Source of the DNA: Paenalicyclobacillus cellulosilyticus
GTDB taxonomy: Bacteria; Bacillota; Bacilli; Alicyclobacillales; Alicyclobacillaceae
Reading direction: 5' to 3'
NCBI RefSeq assembly: GCF_014647315.1
Contig: NZ_BMOY01000009.1
Span: 1-64,000 of the forward strand
Length of the DNA: 64,000 nt
Shown here: positions 1 through 8,584 of the stretch, piece by piece
Layout: each line of letters starts with the position of its first letter
Position numbering within the stretch: the stretch's first letter is position 1
The notes under the pieces: model-generated
What the model was told of the DNA's origin: nothing
Databases searched by the model: none
What the model saw: only the letters and a program-made list of their open reading frames with translations
Position numbers and translations under genes: made by a program

Positions 1-861
1 GCCGTGCGCCGGCGCCGCGTGGCCGTGATCGGCGGCGGACCGGCGGGCCTCGAGGCGGCGCGTGCGGCGAGCGAGCGCGGCCACGCGGTCGTGCTGTTCG
101 AAGCGAAGCCCCATCTCGGCGGCCAGCTGCGCATGGCGGCACGGGTCCCCGGCAAGGGCGAGTTTTACGAGACCCTCCGGTATTACGAGGAAGCCTTGCG
201 CCGCCACGGGGTCGAGGTGCGGCTTGCCTGTGCGCCGGATGCGGCCGCGTTCGCGGAGTTTGACGACGTGGTGGTCGCGGCGGGGGTCGAGCCGTACATC
301 CCCGACCTCCCGGGCGTCGGCCTCCCGCACGTGGCGACGTACGCGCAGGTGTTCGCCGACGAGGTGCCGCTCGGGGAGCGCATCGTCATCCTCGGCGCCG
401 GCGGCATCGGCTGCGACCTGGCGCACTATTTGGCGGACGAGGCGCGCCCCAAGCCGGAGGTGGCGCGGTTTTACGCCGAGCGCGGTTTGCCGGAGCGCAC
501 GGTGCCGCGGCACATCACCGTCGTCTCGCGGTCTGACCGCGTCGCGGCGGGGGTGGGCCGCACGACGCGTTGGGTGCTGCGCGACGAACTGCGGCGTTTG
601 GGGGTCGAGATCGTCACCCAGTTTGTGCCGGAGCAGATTGTCGCGGACGGCGTCATCGGCACCACGCCGCAAGGGCGGCGGCACCTGCCGGCGGATCAGG
701 TCATCCTGTGCACCGGGCAGCGGCCGGCGGCAGGATGGAAGGACCGTGTGCCGGCAGGCGTCCGCGTCCACGTGGTGGGCGGAGCGCGGGACGCCCGCGG
801 CATCAATGCGGCGCGCGCCATCCGCGAGGCGTTCGAGACGGCTTACCGCCTCGGTGAGTGA
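1..861 (+). CDS. 2,4-dienoyl-CoA reductase-like FAD/NAD(P)-binding C-terminal region (5' truncated)
   Basis: The reading frame is open to the window edge, so only the C-terminal part is present. It has an ADP-binding motif GGGPAGLEAA close to the visible N-terminus and a second Rossmann motif ILGAGGIGCDLA near residue 130. The tail runs GARDARGINAARAIREAF, which resembles the end of FadH-type 2,4-dienoyl-CoA reductases and related old-yellow-enzyme fusions. In that family an N-terminal FMN TIM barrel and a 4Fe-4S cluster precede this region; they would lie outside the window. The likely role is NADPH-dependent reduction of unsaturated acyl-CoA or enone substrates. A fabL-like reductase follows about 120 bp downstream. 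The substrate cannot be assigned. Confidence 0.72.
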   Translation, partial: AVRRRRVAVIGGGPAGLEAARAASERGHAVVLFEAKPHLGGQLRMAARVPGKGEFYETLRYYEEALRRHGVEVRLACAPDAAAFAEFDDVVVAAGVEPYIPDLPGVGLPHVATYAQVFADEVPLGERIVILGAGGIGCDLAHYLADEARPKPEVARFYAERGLPERTVPRHITVVSRSDRVAAGVGRTTRWVLRDELRRLGVEIVTQFVPEQIVADGVIGTTPQGRRHLPADQVILCTGQRPAAGWKDRVPAGVRVHVVGGARDARGINAARAIREAFETAYRLGE

Positions 862-980
862 GGCGGCAAGCCCGTGCCGCGCGTCTTACCCGCGGCGTTC
901 GCGCCAGGACCGGCGCGTCCGGGCGTCTTCACCCGGGATATGAACCCAAGGTGCCAGCAAAGGAGGGAAGGGCCGGCGGC

Positions 981-1784
981 GTGTTCCCGGCCCGCGTGCG
1001 TATGTCAGGATTGTTGCAGGACAAGAAGGTGCTCATCACGGGCAGCTCCCGCGGCATCGGCCGCGCGACCGCCATCGCGATGGCCCGCGAGGGAGCGGAT
1101 GTGGTCATCCATTACCGCCGCGATGCGGACGCGGCGCAAGCGGCGGCGGAAGCGGTGCGGGCCCTGGGCCGGGATGCCCTCGTCGTGCGGGCGGAGATGG
1201 AGGTGCCCGAGGACATTGACGCGATGTTCGATCACGTCGCACAAGCCTGGGGCCGGCTCGACGTGTTTGTGGCCAACGCGGCGGCGACCGCGTTCAAGCC
1301 GGTGACCGAGCTCAAGTGGTACCACCTCGACCGCACGTACCACGTGGTGGTGCACAGCGTCCTCCAGTCGGCGCAGCGCTGCATCCCGTTGATGCAAGGC
1401 CGCGGCGGGCGCATCCTCACCATCTCCAGCCCGGGCAGCCGCTTCGCGTTGCCGCGCTATGCAGCCATCGGCACCGCCAAAGCGGCGCTCGAGGCGCTCA
1501 CACGGTACCTGGCGGCGGAATTGGGCCCGTACGGCATCACCGTCAACTGCCTCGCCCCGGGTGTGGTCGAGACGGATTCGGTCGAGTTTTACGCCAAAGA
1601 CCGCTACGACACGTTCCGCGATCACGTCATCGCCCACACGCCGCTCGGCCGTTTGACGAAGCCGGAGGACGTCGCGGACGTGGCGGTGCTGATGGCGAGT
1701 GAAAAAACCCGTTTCATCACGGGCCAGGTCATCCCCATCGACGGCGGGTTGAGCGTGGTGCCGGGCGGATTCGAAGGGGCTTGA
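981..1784 (+). CDS. fabL: Enoyl-[acyl-carrier-protein] reductase, FabL-type SDR
   Basis: A short-chain dehydrogenase with the cofactor motif TGSSRGIG near its N-terminus and the core VANAA. The catalytic tyrosine and lysine are six residues apart (YAAIGTAK) instead of the usual three. YX6K spacing marks the enoyl-ACP reductases FabI and FabL, and the flanking KAALEALTRYLAAEL closely resembles Bacillus FabL. The predicted reaction is NADPH-dependent reduction of trans-2-enoyl-ACP in fatty-acid elongation. AGGAGG at 961-966 is 14 nt before the GTG at 981. The ATG at 1002 gives an N-terminus more like the family but lies 35 nt from that site, so either start is possible. It ends with the usual SDR segment ITGQVIPIDGG. 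Confidence 0.8.
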   Translation: MFPARVRMSGLLQDKKVLITGSSRGIGRATAIAMAREGADVVIHYRRDADAAQAAAEAVRALGRDALVVRAEMEVPEDIDAMFDHVAQAWGRLDVFVANAAATAFKPVTELKWYHLDRTYHVVVHSVLQSAQRCIPLMQGRGGRILTISSPGSRFALPRYAAIGTAKAALEALTRYLAAELGPYGITVNCLAPGVVETDSVEFYAKDRYDTFRDHVIAHTPLGRLTKPEDVADVAVLMASEKTRFITGQVIPIDGGLSVVPGGFEGA

Positions 1785-1850
1785 CGCAGAGCGGGGGCCG
1801 CGGCTGCGCAGCCGCCTTTCGCCCCTTGCCCGCCGCGGCGGGTTCGCCGG

Positions 1851-1890
1851 CCGCCGGCGGGACAGACCGGCCGCCGGCGGGACAGACCGG
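1851..1890. repeat. Perfect 20-bp tandem duplication
   Basis: The unit CCGCCGGCGGGACAGACCGG occurs twice head-to-tail (1851-1870 and 1871-1890) in the gap between fabL and the MFS gene. Each unit contains the self-complementary core CCGCCGGCGG. No coding frame is expected here. Confidence 0.9.
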
Positions 1891-1922
1891 CGGCATGGCC
1901 ACGCCGTGCGCACGGAGGCGAC

Positions 1923-3161
1923 ATGAAACTGCGTTCTTTCCTCGGCCAGGTCCAAGGCAATGCGCGCGGATGCCTCATCTATGAGCCGATGTGGGTCATC
2001 CCGTGGACGCTGTTCTCCACGTATGCATCCGTTTACATGCTGGATCTCGGCCTCTCGGATACCCAAATTGGATGGGTGACCACCCTCAATCTGAGCCTGC
2101 AGATCGTCGGATCGTTTCTCAGCGGCTACCTCACCGACCGGCTCGGCCGCCGCCGCGCCCTGCTGCTGTTCGATCTCGTCAGCTGGTCGTGCGCCACCCT
2201 GCTGTGGGCGGGTGCCCGGAACGTATGGTGGTTCGTGCTGGCGGCGCTCTTCAACGCGTGGCAGAAGGTGCCCAACACCGCATGGTATTGTTTGTTGGTG
2301 GAAGACACGAGACCGGAGCAGAGGCCGCTGGTGTTCACGGTGTTGCAGTTCATCGGCGTGGTGAGCGGGTTGTTCGCGCCCGTCGCCGGGCTTCTGGTCC
2401 ACCGGCTGGGGGTCGTCACCGCCGGGCGGTGGTTGTACGCGTTGGCGTTCGTCAGCATGACGGCGATGTTTCTGCTCCGCAACCGCGCGGTGCACGAGAC
2501 CGAAATCGGTCTGCGCAAGATGAGGGAAACCCGGCACATCCAGTGGCGCGAGGCGCTGGCGGAGGATGTGCGTCTGCTCTTTGCGGTTTTCTCCAACCGT
2601 GTATTGTGGATGTGGTTTGTGGTCTACATCCTGAACAACTTTCAAATGGCGGTACGAAACACGTACACCAGCATCTACCTGGTCGCCGGGCTGCACCTGC
2701 CCGCGGGGTGGGTGGCGGTGTTCACCGCGGTGGCGTCCGTGGTGATGCTCATCCTCATGGGATGGTTTGTCCCGCGTTTGCGGCCGGATCGCGGGCACGT
2801 GTACATGCTGTGGGGCTTTGGTCTCGGCGCGGCGGGGACGGCGCTCTTCGCCCTGGCTCCGGCGCGGCAAGCGGGGTGGGTGGTGCTCAGCACGGCCGTC
2901 TTGGCGGCGGGGAGTCTCCTCGCCACACCGTACCTGGAAACGGCGGTCGCCAATCAGATGGATGACGGAACCCGGGCCCGGGTTTTGTCCGCCTTGACCG
3001 TGCTCGTCATGGTCGCCACGGCGCCTGCGGGTATCTTGGGCGGGTGGTTGTACAGCCTCCAGCCTCGTCTTCCGTTCGCCTTGGTCACAGGGATATTTGT
3101 CCTCGCCTGCGCCATGGTTTGGCGGCTGTCCCCATCGCGCCGCAAACAGGCCGCATATTGA
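1923..3161 (+). CDS. MFS transporter
   Basis: A 412-residue polytopic membrane protein, typical length for a 12-helix major facilitator. The loop between helices 2 and 3 carries the MFS motif A variant GYLTDRLGRRRAL. There is a hydrophilic central loop near residues 180-215 and a short basic C-terminus. GGAGG at 1914-1918 sits just ahead of the ATG. No substrate can be read from the sequence, and neighbouring genes (lipid reductases on one side, sugar-type enzymes on the other) do not settle it. It could be a sugar, organic-acid or drug carrier. Confidence 0.85.
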   Translation: MKLRSFLGQVQGNARGCLIYEPMWVIPWTLFSTYASVYMLDLGLSDTQIGWVTTLNLSLQIVGSFLSGYLTDRLGRRRALLLFDLVSWSCATLLWAGARNVWWFVLAALFNAWQKVPNTAWYCLLVEDTRPEQRPLVFTVLQFIGVVSGLFAPVAGLLVHRLGVVTAGRWLYALAFVSMTAMFLLRNRAVHETEIGLRKMRETRHIQWREALAEDVRLLFAVFSNRVLWMWFVVYILNNFQMAVRNTYTSIYLVAGLHLPAGWVAVFTAVASVVMLILMGWFVPRLRPDRGHVYMLWGFGLGAAGTALFALAPARQAGWVVLSTAVLAAGSLLATPYLETAVANQMDDGTRARVLSALTVLVMVATAPAGILGGWLYSLQPRLPFALVTGIFVLACAMVWRLSPSRRKQAAY

Positions 3162-3183
3162 TGGGGCAGGCAGGTGAGAGACC

Positions 3184-3525
3184 ATGATCACGCATCAGCA
3201 TGTACAACGTTGCGTCGGCAAGTGGGTGATCTGCCACACCCGTCACGGCGACGTGATGGGGCGGGTGGAGGCGTGCTGGCCGACCCACATCGTGCTCGCG
3301 GTGCCGCGGCGGCCTGTGGGCCTGGTGGACGGCGTGGGGCAGGTGCGGGCGGACGCGGCGGTATATGCGGCCGCAACGAGCCACCCTGCTGCAGCGCTGT
3401 CCGCAGCGGTCCGTCCGGCATTGGCCTACTGGGGTTGGGGTCCGTACGGCTTTGCGCGCACGGCCATTCCGCTCGCGGCCATCGTCGGTTTGACCGTCAT
3501 CGGCGCAAGCGCCCTGTGGTGGTGA
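3184..3525 (+). CDS. Hypothetical protein with C-terminal membrane helix
   Basis: A 113-residue protein that I do not recognise. The N-terminal half reads like a small beta-rich domain (KWVICHTRHGDVMGRVEACW). It is followed by an alanine-rich linker, an aromatic patch YWGWGPYGF and a final hydrophobic helix ending in two tryptophans. The layout suggests a small soluble domain tethered to the membrane by its C-terminus. The ATG is preceded by GGTGAG about 6 nt upstream. It follows the MFS gene by only 22 bp, so the two may be co-transcribed. Confidence 0.6.
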   Translation: MITHQHVQRCVGKWVICHTRHGDVMGRVEACWPTHIVLAVPRRPVGLVDGVGQVRADAAVYAAATSHPAAALSAAVRPALAYWGWGPYGFARTAIPLAAIVGLTVIGASALWW

Positions 3526-3621
3526 CGCCTGCGGCGAGCCGGCGCTGCAATCCGGCCGCCCGCACGTCACCTGTGGCGAGCAGGGTTCTTGCTCCGCGCA
3601 GCGAACTCCTTCAGAGCAGGA

Positions 3622-3686
3622 TCCGCGCCGGTGCAGGGCAGACTCTCTGCACGGTGCAGGGCAGGTTCCGCGCCGGCCCAGGGCAG
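3622..3686. repeat. Degenerate GC-rich direct repeats
   Basis: TCCGCGCCGGTGCAGGGCAG at 3622-3641 recurs with two mismatches at 3667-3686, a 45-bp period. Further GCAGGGCAG and CGCCGG fragments lie between and after. The repeats fill the 245-bp gap (3526-3770) between the hypothetical gene and the TIM-barrel gene, where I see no gene. Confidence 0.6.
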
Positions 3687-3770
3687 GTGCCACGCCGGCG
3701 CCCGGCCCGCTTGGCTGGACAAGCTGTGCGCCGGCCGGGGCGGAACAGGGCTGGAAGGAGGATGCGGTGG

Positions 3771-4634
3771 ATGAAGCTTGGTCTCAGTACATACAGCCTC
3801 TACGCCGCGTTGCGGCAAGGTGAGATGACCGTATTCGACGTGATCGATTGGACGGCGGCGCACGGGGGCGAACACGTGGAAATTGTCCCGCTCGGCTTCT
3901 CGCTCGACGAGGATCCGGGTCTTCCGGAAGCCATCGCCGAGCGGGCGGCGCAGCGGGGGATTGTGATTTCGAATTACGCCATTTCCGCGAACTTTCTGCA
4001 ACCCACCGCCGAGGCGTACGAGCGGGAAGTGGAACGGGTGATGCGCGAGGTGGACATCGCCCGCCGCCTGGGCGCGAGCCGGATGCGCCACGACGTGGCG
4101 TGGCTGCCCGCGGAAGAGGGAAGCATCCAGCGCTTCGAGGCGGAGCTGCCGCGCCTCGTGGACGCCTGCCGGCGGATTGCCGACTACGCCGCCCAATACG
4201 GCATCACGACGAGCGTCGAGAACCACGGTTATTTCGTGCAGGCGAGCGATCGCGTCTTGCGCCTGGTGTCGGCGGTGGACCGGCCGAACTTTCGCACCAC
4301 GCTCGACGTGGGCAACTTTTTGTGCGTCGATGAGCCGCCCCTTGTCGCGGTGCAAAAGAACCTGCCGTTTGCGTCGATGGTGCACCTGAAAGACTTCTAT
4401 TACCGGCCCGGTCACCGGCAGCCGGGGGAAGGGTGGTTTCCGACCGCAGGCGGAAACTGGCTGCGCGGGGCCATCCTGGGCCACGGGGACCTCGACATCT
4501 GGGGCATCCTCAAGGCCATCAAATCGTTTGGCTACGACGGCTACGTGTCGGTGGAGTTCGAGGGTTTGGAGGACTGCCGGCTCGGCGCCAGGTTGGGCTT
4601 GGCGAACGCGCGGCGGATTTGGGAAGCGGTGTGA
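3771..4634 (+). CDS. Sugar phosphate isomerase/epimerase (xylose isomerase-like TIM barrel)
   Basis: A 287-residue AP endonuclease 2/xylose-isomerase-like TIM barrel. The four expected metal ligands are visible in order: Glu in SVENHG, Asp in TLDVGN, His in VHLKDF and Glu in VSVEFEG. Such enzymes isomerise or epimerise sugars and inositol derivatives using a divalent metal. GGAGG at 3757-3761 is 9 nt from the ATG at 3771; the in-frame ATG at 3762 is too close to that site. A Gfo/Idh/MocA oxidoreductase and an aldehyde dehydrogenase lie downstream on the same strand, which fits a carbohydrate or polyol pathway. The substrate is unknown. Confidence 0.82.
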   Translation: MKLGLSTYSLYAALRQGEMTVFDVIDWTAAHGGEHVEIVPLGFSLDEDPGLPEAIAERAAQRGIVISNYAISANFLQPTAEAYEREVERVMREVDIARRLGASRMRHDVAWLPAEEGSIQRFEAELPRLVDACRRIADYAAQYGITTSVENHGYFVQASDRVLRLVSAVDRPNFRTTLDVGNFLCVDEPPLVAVQKNLPFASMVHLKDFYYRPGHRQPGEGWFPTAGGNWLRGAILGHGDLDIWGILKAIKSFGYDGYVSVEFEGLEDCRLGARLGLANARRIWEAV

Positions 4635-4660
4635 AGGGGACGGGTGTGAAGGGACGGGGG
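4630..4660. repeat. Imperfect 15-16 bp tandem duplication over a stop codon
   Basis: TGTGAAGGGGACGGG at 4630-4644 is followed at once by TGTGAAGGGACGGGGG at 4645-4660, with a partial third copy after it. The first unit contains the stop codon of the preceding isomerase gene. Confidence 0.75.
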
Positions 4661-4746
4661 TGAAGGCACGCCTCCGCGTTTCCATGCTTTTTCAAGCTGT
4701 TCGGGGTATGATGGGGACAATCTGGCTGGTTTCCAGCGTGGGAGAG

Positions 4747-5400
4747 ATGAATCCATTGGCGAAGTCTGTATGGTGGGCGCTCGCAGGCGCCTCTACGGGG
4801 GCAGCCGCCGTCGGCGCGGCATGGTGGGTGACGTATGAAGTGACGCGGCAAGGACCTGTCGTCGCACAGGTCGGCGACAAGGTCATTTACGAACGACAAT
4901 TGGCGGCTCAGGTGGAGTCGGTCGCCGGCTCCCAGGTCTTGACCGACCTCATCACCAAGCAGTTGGTCAACCAGGCGGCGGCCAAGGAAGGGCTGACGGT
5001 GACCAGCCAGGAGGTCAATCAGGCGCTGAAAAACCTGGAATTGGCGAACGGCATCACGAGCGATCAGGAACTGGCGATGGCGTTGGCCGCGAGCAACATG
5101 ACGCTCGCGCAGCTGAAGGACAACGTGCGAACCCAGGTATTGGCGGAAAAAGTGGCCGAACATGAGGTCAACGTGACCGACGCGCAGGTCGCGGCCTATT
5201 ACAAGGCGCACCGCAAGCAGTTTAAACAACCGCTCACGAAGGTGAAGGCGCAGATCATCCGGACCATCAAGCAGCAAAAGGCGCCGCCGCCGGCCAAGCT
5301 GCTCGCCGGGTTGGCGAAGACCTACAAAATCACCATCGTCGACCCGCGTTACGCCAACGTGAAGACGCAGATTGAGAACCCTGCCTCCGGTTCCTCGTGA
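4747..5400 (+). CDS. Membrane-anchored SurA_N-like protein without a PPIase domain
   Basis: A 217-residue protein with one N-terminal hydrophobic segment (about residues 6-25). It continues with a SurA/PrsA N-terminal helical domain: VVAQVGDKVIYERQL, a helical middle, then VTDAQVAAYYKAHRKQF. In PrsA-type foldases a parvulin (rotamase) domain follows this point. Here the chain goes almost directly to a PrsA-like end (LAKTYKITIVDPRYANV) with no parvulin signature. A chaperone or holdase role outside the membrane is plausible, but catalysis of prolyl isomerisation is not expected. The start is uncertain: ATG 4747 has GGGAG close by, and ATG 4708 or 4711 are in frame. Confidence 0.65.
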   Translation: MNPLAKSVWWALAGASTGAAAVGAAWWVTYEVTRQGPVVAQVGDKVIYERQLAAQVESVAGSQVLTDLITKQLVNQAAAKEGLTVTSQEVNQALKNLELANGITSDQELAMALAASNMTLAQLKDNVRTQVLAEKVAEHEVNVTDAQVAAYYKAHRKQFKQPLTKVKAQIIRTIKQQKAPPPAKLLAGLAKTYKITIVDPRYANVKTQIENPASGSS

Positions 5401-5536
5401 GCGGAAATGGTTCCGCCGGCTGGGAGACGGTTGCGCAAAGCCGTATAATATCTGGCGGACGCGCGTCAGCCGGGCGCCGAGATGAAAGCGTCATCGCGAC
5501 GCCGTACCGTTTGCTCTGGGAGAAGGAGAGGATCGC

Positions 5537-6625
5537 ATGGCGAAGCTTCGAATCGGCATCATCGGGTGCGGCGGGATCGCCTTCGGCAAACACATGCCGA
5601 GCCTGCAGAAGTTGAACGACAAGGTGGAGATGGTCGCCTTCTGCGACATCGTCGAGGAGCGGGCGCGGCAGGCAGCGGAACAGTTCGGCGGTTCCGGCAG
5701 CAAGGTGTACACGGACTACCGGGAACTGCTCGCCGATCCGTCCATCGACGTGGTCCACGTCTGCACGCCCAATGCGGACCACTGGTACATCACGGTGGAC
5801 GCGCTGGAGGCGGGCAAGCACGTGATGTGCGAAAAGCCGATGGCGAAGTCCACGGCCGAGGCGAAAAAGATGGTGGATGCGGCCCGGCGCACGGGGAAGA
5901 AGCTGACCATCGGCTATCAGAACCGGTTCCGCGCCGACAGCCAGTATCTTTATCAAGTCTGCCGGCGCGGCGACCTCGGCGAAATCTACTTCGCGAAGGC
6001 GCACGCGGTCAGGCGGCGGGCGGTGCCCACGTGGGGCGTGTTCCTCGACGAAGAAAAGCAAGGCGGCGGCCCGCTCATCGACATCGGTACGCACGCCCTC
6101 GACCTGACGCTGTGGATGATGGACAACTACACGCCGAAGTACGCGGTCGGCACCACCTACCACAAGCTCGGCAAGCGGCGGAACGCGGCGAACGCCTGGG
6201 GTCCGTGGGATCCGGACAAGTTTACGGTCGAGGATTCGGCGTTTGGCTTCGTCGTGATGGAGAACGGCGCCACCATCTTCTTGGAAGCCAGCTGGGCATT
6301 GAACACCCTGCAGGTGGATGAAGCCAAGTGCACCTTGTGCGGTACCGAGGGTGGCGCGGACATGATAGGCGGCCTGCGCATCAACGGCGAGGAGTTCGGC
6401 AAACTGTACACCAAAGAGGTCGATTTCTCGGCCACGGGTGTCGCGTTTTTCGAGGGTCAGTCGGAATCCGCGGCCGATCTCGAAGCGCGCATGTGGATTG
6501 ACGCGATCCTCCACGACGAAGAGCCGGTGGTCAAGCCGGAGCAGGCGTTGGTCGTCACGCAAATCCTGGAGGCCATCTACGAGTCGGCCCGTACGGGCCA
6601 GCCGGTCTACTTCAACAACCGGTGA
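5537..6625 (+). CDS. Gfo/Idh/MocA family oxidoreductase
   Basis: A 362-residue NAD(P)-dependent sugar or polyol dehydrogenase. The N-terminal Rossmann fold begins IGIIGCGGIAFGKHM. The conserved EKPMA motif, with the catalytic-region lysine, is near residue 98, and the C-terminal alpha/beta domain includes the typical GGGPLIDIGTHALDL. Length is normal for the family. GAAGGAGAGG precedes the ATG with good spacing. A TATAAT hexamer at 5444-5449 could be a -10 box, but I see no convincing -35. Its position between a TIM-barrel isomerase and an aldehyde dehydrogenase suggests oxidation of a sugar or inositol-like compound. Confidence 0.87.
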   Translation: MAKLRIGIIGCGGIAFGKHMPSLQKLNDKVEMVAFCDIVEERARQAAEQFGGSGSKVYTDYRELLADPSIDVVHVCTPNADHWYITVDALEAGKHVMCEKPMAKSTAEAKKMVDAARRTGKKLTIGYQNRFRADSQYLYQVCRRGDLGEIYFAKAHAVRRRAVPTWGVFLDEEKQGGGPLIDIGTHALDLTLWMMDNYTPKYAVGTTYHKLGKRRNAANAWGPWDPDKFTVEDSAFGFVVMENGATIFLEASWALNTLQVDEAKCTLCGTEGGADMIGGLRINGEEFGKLYTKEVDFSATGVAFFEGQSESAADLEARMWIDAILHDEEPVVKPEQALVVTQILEAIYESARTGQPVYFNNR

Positions 6626-6825
6626 ACCCGCGCCGGCCGCGCGCATACACCCCGCGCCCGTCTTCGGGTGGCGGGGTGTTCATCTCTGCGGACGGGTGCA
6701 GCGGGCAACGCCGAGCTGTCCATGCGGTTTACGGCGTTGGAGGATGCGCTCGGGGCGCATGGTTTGCGCTTGGGGTGCATGGTCGTGGCAGATCCGTCGT
6801 GAGGAGCAAAGGAGGCGCGTGTGTG

Positions 6826-8268
6826 ATGCGAACGACGGGCTTGTGGATCGGCGGGGAGTGGGTGCCCGGTGCGGAGGTGGTGCCGCTCTGCAATCCGCAT
6901 ACGGGGGAAGTCATCGCCCACGTCGGATGGGCTTCGGAAGCCCAGGCGGAAGCTGCGGTCGCCGCGGCGGCGCGGGCGTTCCCGGCGTACCGTGCACTCC
7001 CGGCCCACCGGCGGGCGGATATTCTCCTCCACGTGGCCGAGGCGCTGGCGGATCGGCGTGAGGAGGCGGCGCGCCTCATCGCCGAGGAGGCCGCCAAACC
7101 CATCCGCCTCGCCCGCCAGGAAGTGGACCGCACGGTGCAGACGTACCGCTTCGCGGCGGAGGTGGCGCGCAGCATCTACGGCGAGGCCATCCCGATGGAC
7201 GCGACACCGCGTGGGGAAGGCCACGTGGCGCTGACCCGCAAGGAGCCGCTCGGCGTCGTCACCGCCATCACGCCGTTCAATTTCCCGTTCAACCTGGTGG
7301 CGCACAAGGTGGGGCCGGCGCTGGCCACCGGCAACACGGTGGTGGTGAAACCGGCCGAGCAGACGCCGCTTTCGGCCCTGTTTCTTGCGGAGTTGTTCGC
7401 GGCGGCCGGGCTGCCGCCGGGTGTGCTCAACATCATCCCGGGCAGCGGTGCCAGGCTCGGCCGGGTGCTCACCACGGACGAACGGGTGCGCTGTGTCTCG
7501 TTCACCGGCAGCGTCCGGGTGGGCCTCGCCATCCGCGCTCAGGCCGGCTTGCGGCGGGTCATTTTGGAACTCGGCTCCAATTCACCGCTCATCATCGATC
7601 GCGGTTTTGACGCGGCCGAACTCGACCGGATTGCGGCGGAGGCGGCGGCCGGTGCGTTCGCGTACAACGGCCAGGTGTGCATCTCCGTGCAGCGGATCTA
7701 CGTGCACCAGGAGGTGTTCGCGCGCTTCGTCGATGGTCTGGCGGCGCACGCCACCTGGTTGCAGGTCGGGCATCCCCTGGCAGAAGAGACGGACATCACC
7801 GCGCTCATCAACCAACAGGCGGCGGATCGCCTGCGTGAATGGCTGGAGCGGGCGGTGGCGCGCGGCGCGCGCGTGGTGTGCGGGGGAACGTTCGACGGGC
7901 CGGTGATGATGCCGACGGTCCTCACCGACGTCCCGGCGGACGCGGAGCTGAACTGTGAAGAGGCGTTCGGGCCGGTCGTGACGGTAGCCCCGTTCACAGC
8001 GTGGGACGAGGCGATTGCCCAGGCGAACGCCTCGAAGTACGGGTTGAACGCGGGGGTCTATACCAAAGACCTGGAGCGTGCCTGGCAGGCGGCAGCCCGT
8101 TTGGAGTGCGGGGGTGTGCTCATCAATCAGGTCCCGACGTTCCGCCTCGACCACATGCCGTACGGCGGGGTGAAAGAGAGCGGCGCGGGCCGCGAGGGGG
8201 TGCGGTATGCGGCGGAAGAGATGATGGAGACCAAACTCATCGCGTTTCGCACCGGGGTGTTTGCATGA
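6826..8268 (+). CDS. Aldehyde dehydrogenase family protein
   Basis: A 480-residue NAD(P)-dependent aldehyde dehydrogenase. Visible motifs include the substrate/cofactor segment TPFNFPFNLVAHKVGPAL, VVKPAEQTPLSAL, the cofactor-binding SFTGS, the general-base glutamate in LELGSNSP and the catalytic cysteine in NGQVCISVQR. The usual ELGG is altered to ELGS. AAAGGAGG at 6808-6815 is 10 nt from ATG 6826; GTG 6823 is an in-frame alternative. It lies 200 bp after the Gfo/Idh gene, so shared function in carbohydrate or aldehyde oxidation is plausible. The specific aldehyde is not assignable. Confidence 0.9.
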   Translation: MRTTGLWIGGEWVPGAEVVPLCNPHTGEVIAHVGWASEAQAEAAVAAAARAFPAYRALPAHRRADILLHVAEALADRREEAARLIAEEAAKPIRLARQEVDRTVQTYRFAAEVARSIYGEAIPMDATPRGEGHVALTRKEPLGVVTAITPFNFPFNLVAHKVGPALATGNTVVVKPAEQTPLSALFLAELFAAAGLPPGVLNIIPGSGARLGRVLTTDERVRCVSFTGSVRVGLAIRAQAGLRRVILELGSNSPLIIDRGFDAAELDRIAAEAAAGAFAYNGQVCISVQRIYVHQEVFARFVDGLAAHATWLQVGHPLAEETDITALINQQAADRLREWLERAVARGARVVCGGTFDGPVMMPTVLTDVPADAELNCEEAFGPVVTVAPFTAWDEAIAQANASKYGLNAGVYTKDLERAWQAAARLECGGVLINQVPTFRLDHMPYGGVKESGAGREGVRYAAEEMMETKLIAFRTGVFA

Positions 8269-8487
8269 ATGCGCGCATAGGATTGCGGCCCACCCGCCGC
8301 CCGTCGTCACATCTTGTTTCCCGAAGCGGCGTGGGACGACGAGCGGGAAATCGCGTGGACGGTGCGTTTTGTCTGCCGGGGGCTGGCACCCGACGAGCGG
8401 GCGGGCGGGGATGGACGCAAAAGCCACGACGGCCCAAGCGGCTGTGCGGGTGCGCAAAGCGAGGCGGATGGGCCCGAGGCATGGTGA
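8269..8487. other. Gap with no recognisable gene or S-box
   Basis: GC-rich sequence between the aldehyde dehydrogenase stop and the metI promoter. I looked for an S-box (SAM-I) consensus because metI leaders of Bacilli often carry one, and saw none. Frames through it read as biased shadow sequence. Confidence 0.5.
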
Positions 8488-8516
8488 TTGACGGCTTGCC
8501 CCCCAGCATGTAGAGT
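8488..8516 (+). promoter_or_regulatory. Sigma-A-type promoter for metI-metC
   Basis: TTGACG (8488-8493) and TAGAGT (8511-8516) are separated by exactly 17 nt. Transcription would start near 8523 and give a leader of only about 60 nt before the metI start codon. Confidence 0.65.
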
Positions 8517-8540
8517 GCATATTGACGCGAGCATCAGTTG

Positions 8541-8568
8541 GTCTTTCTCTCGCAGAAAGGCTTTTTTT
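8541..8568 (+). terminator. Intrinsic terminator-like hairpin in the metI leader (putative attenuator)
   Basis: An 8-bp stem (8541-8548 with 8554-8561, one G-U pair) has the 5-nt loop CTCGC and is followed by seven T residues. It lies after the promoter and only 3 nt before the metI ribosome binding site. The loop is complementary to GCGAG at 8527-8531 upstream and again to GCGAG at 8576-8580, just after GGAGG, so alternative pairings are possible. Confidence 0.6.
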
Positions 8569-8584
8569 GTTGGAGGCGAGGCCC

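Noticed and set aside
1005-3191. A 728-codon minus-strand open frame
   Set aside because: It spans fabL and the MFS gene in antisense and has no motif; it is a composition artefact.
3174-3770. Upstream extension of the TIM-barrel gene
   Set aside because: The in-frame upstream sequence is repeat-derived and lacks homology. ATG 3771 has the correct binding-site spacing and family N-terminus.
5401-5416. Hairpin GCGGAA-N4-TTCCGC as a terminator after the SurA_N-like gene
   Set aside because: The stem has only 6 bp and no T tract follows.
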